Source: an uncultured Verrucomicrobiota bacterium
GTDB taxonomy: Bacteria > Verrucomicrobiota > Kiritimatiellia > RFP12 > UBA1067
NCBI GenBank assembly: GCA_945613785.1
Contig: CALZAJ010000081.1
Span: 1 to 7,095, forward strand
Length of the DNA stretch: 7,095 nt
Direction: 5' to 3'
Shown: positions 7,001 to 7,095 of the stretch, piece by piece
Numbering within the stretch: the stretch's first letter is position 1
Layout of the letters: each line of letters opens with the position of its first letter
The notes under the pieces: model-generated
The model's database searches: none
Told to the model about the DNA's origin: nothing
What the model saw: only the letters and a program-made list of their open reading frames with translations
Program-made: the position numbers and the translations under genes

Positions 7001-7095
7001 CGGTCACGGCGAGTGCTGGTTCGAACAGAACGCTCAGGAGATTCCGCGTCTGTTCATGCAGGACACCTACCTCACGGCCAAGACCGCAATGTGCA
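4008..7095 (+). CDS. Giant membrane protein: BatA-like half fused to a multi-vWA/amidotransferase-like half (3' end outside window)
   Basis: One uninterrupted frame gives 1029 residues before the window ends. Residues 4-24 and 58-80 are membrane helices joined by a basic loop, as in the BatA/aerotolerance N-terminal domain. A short degenerate vWA follows, with DTSPSM (Asp93, Ser95, Ser97) and LVLTD (Asp158). Next come an Ig-like stretch (about 196-265) and a region ending in 'FPALIQN' (403-409), as in BatA-like C-termini. A second helix pair (about 464-481 and 486-502) leads to vWA2: DRSRSM (Asp518, Ser520, Ser522), GSDI (579-582) and ALSDG (Asp606). A beta-rich linker precedes an amidotransferase-like segment (about 731-830) whose LTGGESSFGPGGW (807-819) has no nucleophilic Cys. 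vWA3 carries DRSGSM (Asp850, Ser852, Ser854), GGGIFV (921-926) and FADAADSEEPGD (950-961). Positive-inside charge puts all vWA parts in the periplasm. The likely role is as an envelope-complex scaffold or metal-dependent binding partner. In relatives I recall, the two halves are separate neighbouring genes. Confidence 0.92.
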   Translation, partial: MIFSTPLAALGFLTAVGLTAVYCFRRKSPPKTIGSLLLWPKTKVASAAARRRDRLRVPPIFWLELFILLALVTAALSPLLWRRSAGTLHVLRDTSPSMTAHDSAARHRADAFLAREQKRATKDAIFVRDAADPEGFRRELAAMRSVLIPGDEILVLTDQAPQEELHEDGLRWEAFGRPDVNYAITALRRLRKSPTEDSLFLEIRRFGQGADSIPLTIDGRGTTSVPFDANGRARFATTVPSASGTLTARLPDDALTADNVVTIPPPNVPSVTAAILIRSEARRELVRRALDATGYVSAYVAPGEASFIVTDRDCTKEISPDAYCVRFHESGARRTTGPVWTDPGEPLLEGITLAGDPYSLSPETLPGTPIAFLGDKPLVSAQSNACHLAFSDSRLPFFRSPAFPALIQNALTTAWTHLPPPEQPASPQATNLLSSVESDLTSCTAVSLGSRASVPEDARRTRSIAWIPGLLALLGLLVHFHFVRRRLTLVIIALTLLALMRPIYPKADRHGAIVVIADRSRSMPREALREQEKIVAELARTRPADCELGLVTFGANACLEQRPAPRAVGEWIQDVNPDGSDIAAALAKAEAALEPDQPARLLALSDGLFTVPPDRVKRPVDTLLQTRPFAHDLSVSRVDAPPLVSPNAVIPMTAWIQVTETTTNSYQLLRGTHVLAQGKRVFREGLSPLVFRDFASRPGLRRYTLVVTPSADDPCPENNRAQFLVKTEGSRPLLVLTDGAASPTAATLQANGIPVTEKTAADFPASLAALEDYAGVLLENVPAKRFAPSFLRDLAASVTDLGRGLALTGGESSFGPGGWYKTPVEDVLPVSLELRQDHRKYSLALAIVMDRSGSMACPTSDGRTKMEMANLGAAGAIDMLSAMDEVAVIAVDSQPHLILEMQAGDEAQSKRSRILGIQSMGGGIFVEEGIMAGLRELQKANTSIKHLILFADAADSEEPGDYEKYLRRATADGISVSVIALGSEQDCDAELLKNIAKLGHGECWFEQNAQEIPRLFMQDTYLTAKTAMC

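Overview
The window is entirely protein-coding on the + strand. It holds five tightly packed genes in one apparent operon; the first is cut by the left edge and the last by the right edge. Every junction is a 4-base ATGA overlap (987-990, 1901-1904, 3274-3277, 4008-4011), so the genes are very probably co-transcribed and translationally coupled. No promoter, terminator, RNA gene, mobile element, CRISPR array or intergenic gap is visible.

Layout: (1) the C-terminal 329 residues of a two-helix membrane protein with a soluble beta-rich tail (1-990). (2) An ABC-2 type exporter ATPase (987-1904). (3) Its many-helix permease partner (1901-3277). (4) A shortened DUF58 protein whose vWA core keeps a DxSxS metal-site motif (3274-4011). 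(5) A giant membrane protein of at least 1029 residues (4008-7095, no stop reached). It looks like an in-frame fusion of a BatA-type protein (N-terminal membrane hairpin plus degenerate vWA) to a second membrane protein with two more vWA domains and a glutamine-amidotransferase-like fold segment.

Organism: the DNA is GC-rich and the coding strand is strongly C-rich (third-position C, many CTC/GTC/CGC/ATC codons). From memory, ABC-2 exporters next to MoxR/DUF58/BatA-like/vWA genes, and vWA proteins with the FADAADSEEPGDY-type segment, are typical of the Planctomycetes-Verrucomicrobia-Lentisphaerae-Kiritimatiellota group. I favour a member of that group, with low-to-moderate confidence; no marker gene here settles it.

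How the genes may work together: DUF58 proteins and BatA/BatB-type vWA membrane proteins usually belong to MoxR AAA+ ATPase operons thought to mature or assemble envelope protein complexes. Here that module is coupled to an exporter of unknown substrate and a membrane accessory protein. Positive-inside topology puts all three vWA segments of the fusion on the outer (periplasmic) face and DUF58 in the cytoplasm. The expected MoxR ATPase is not in the window. The system resembles an envelope-assembly or export machine; its substrate cannot be read from the sequence.
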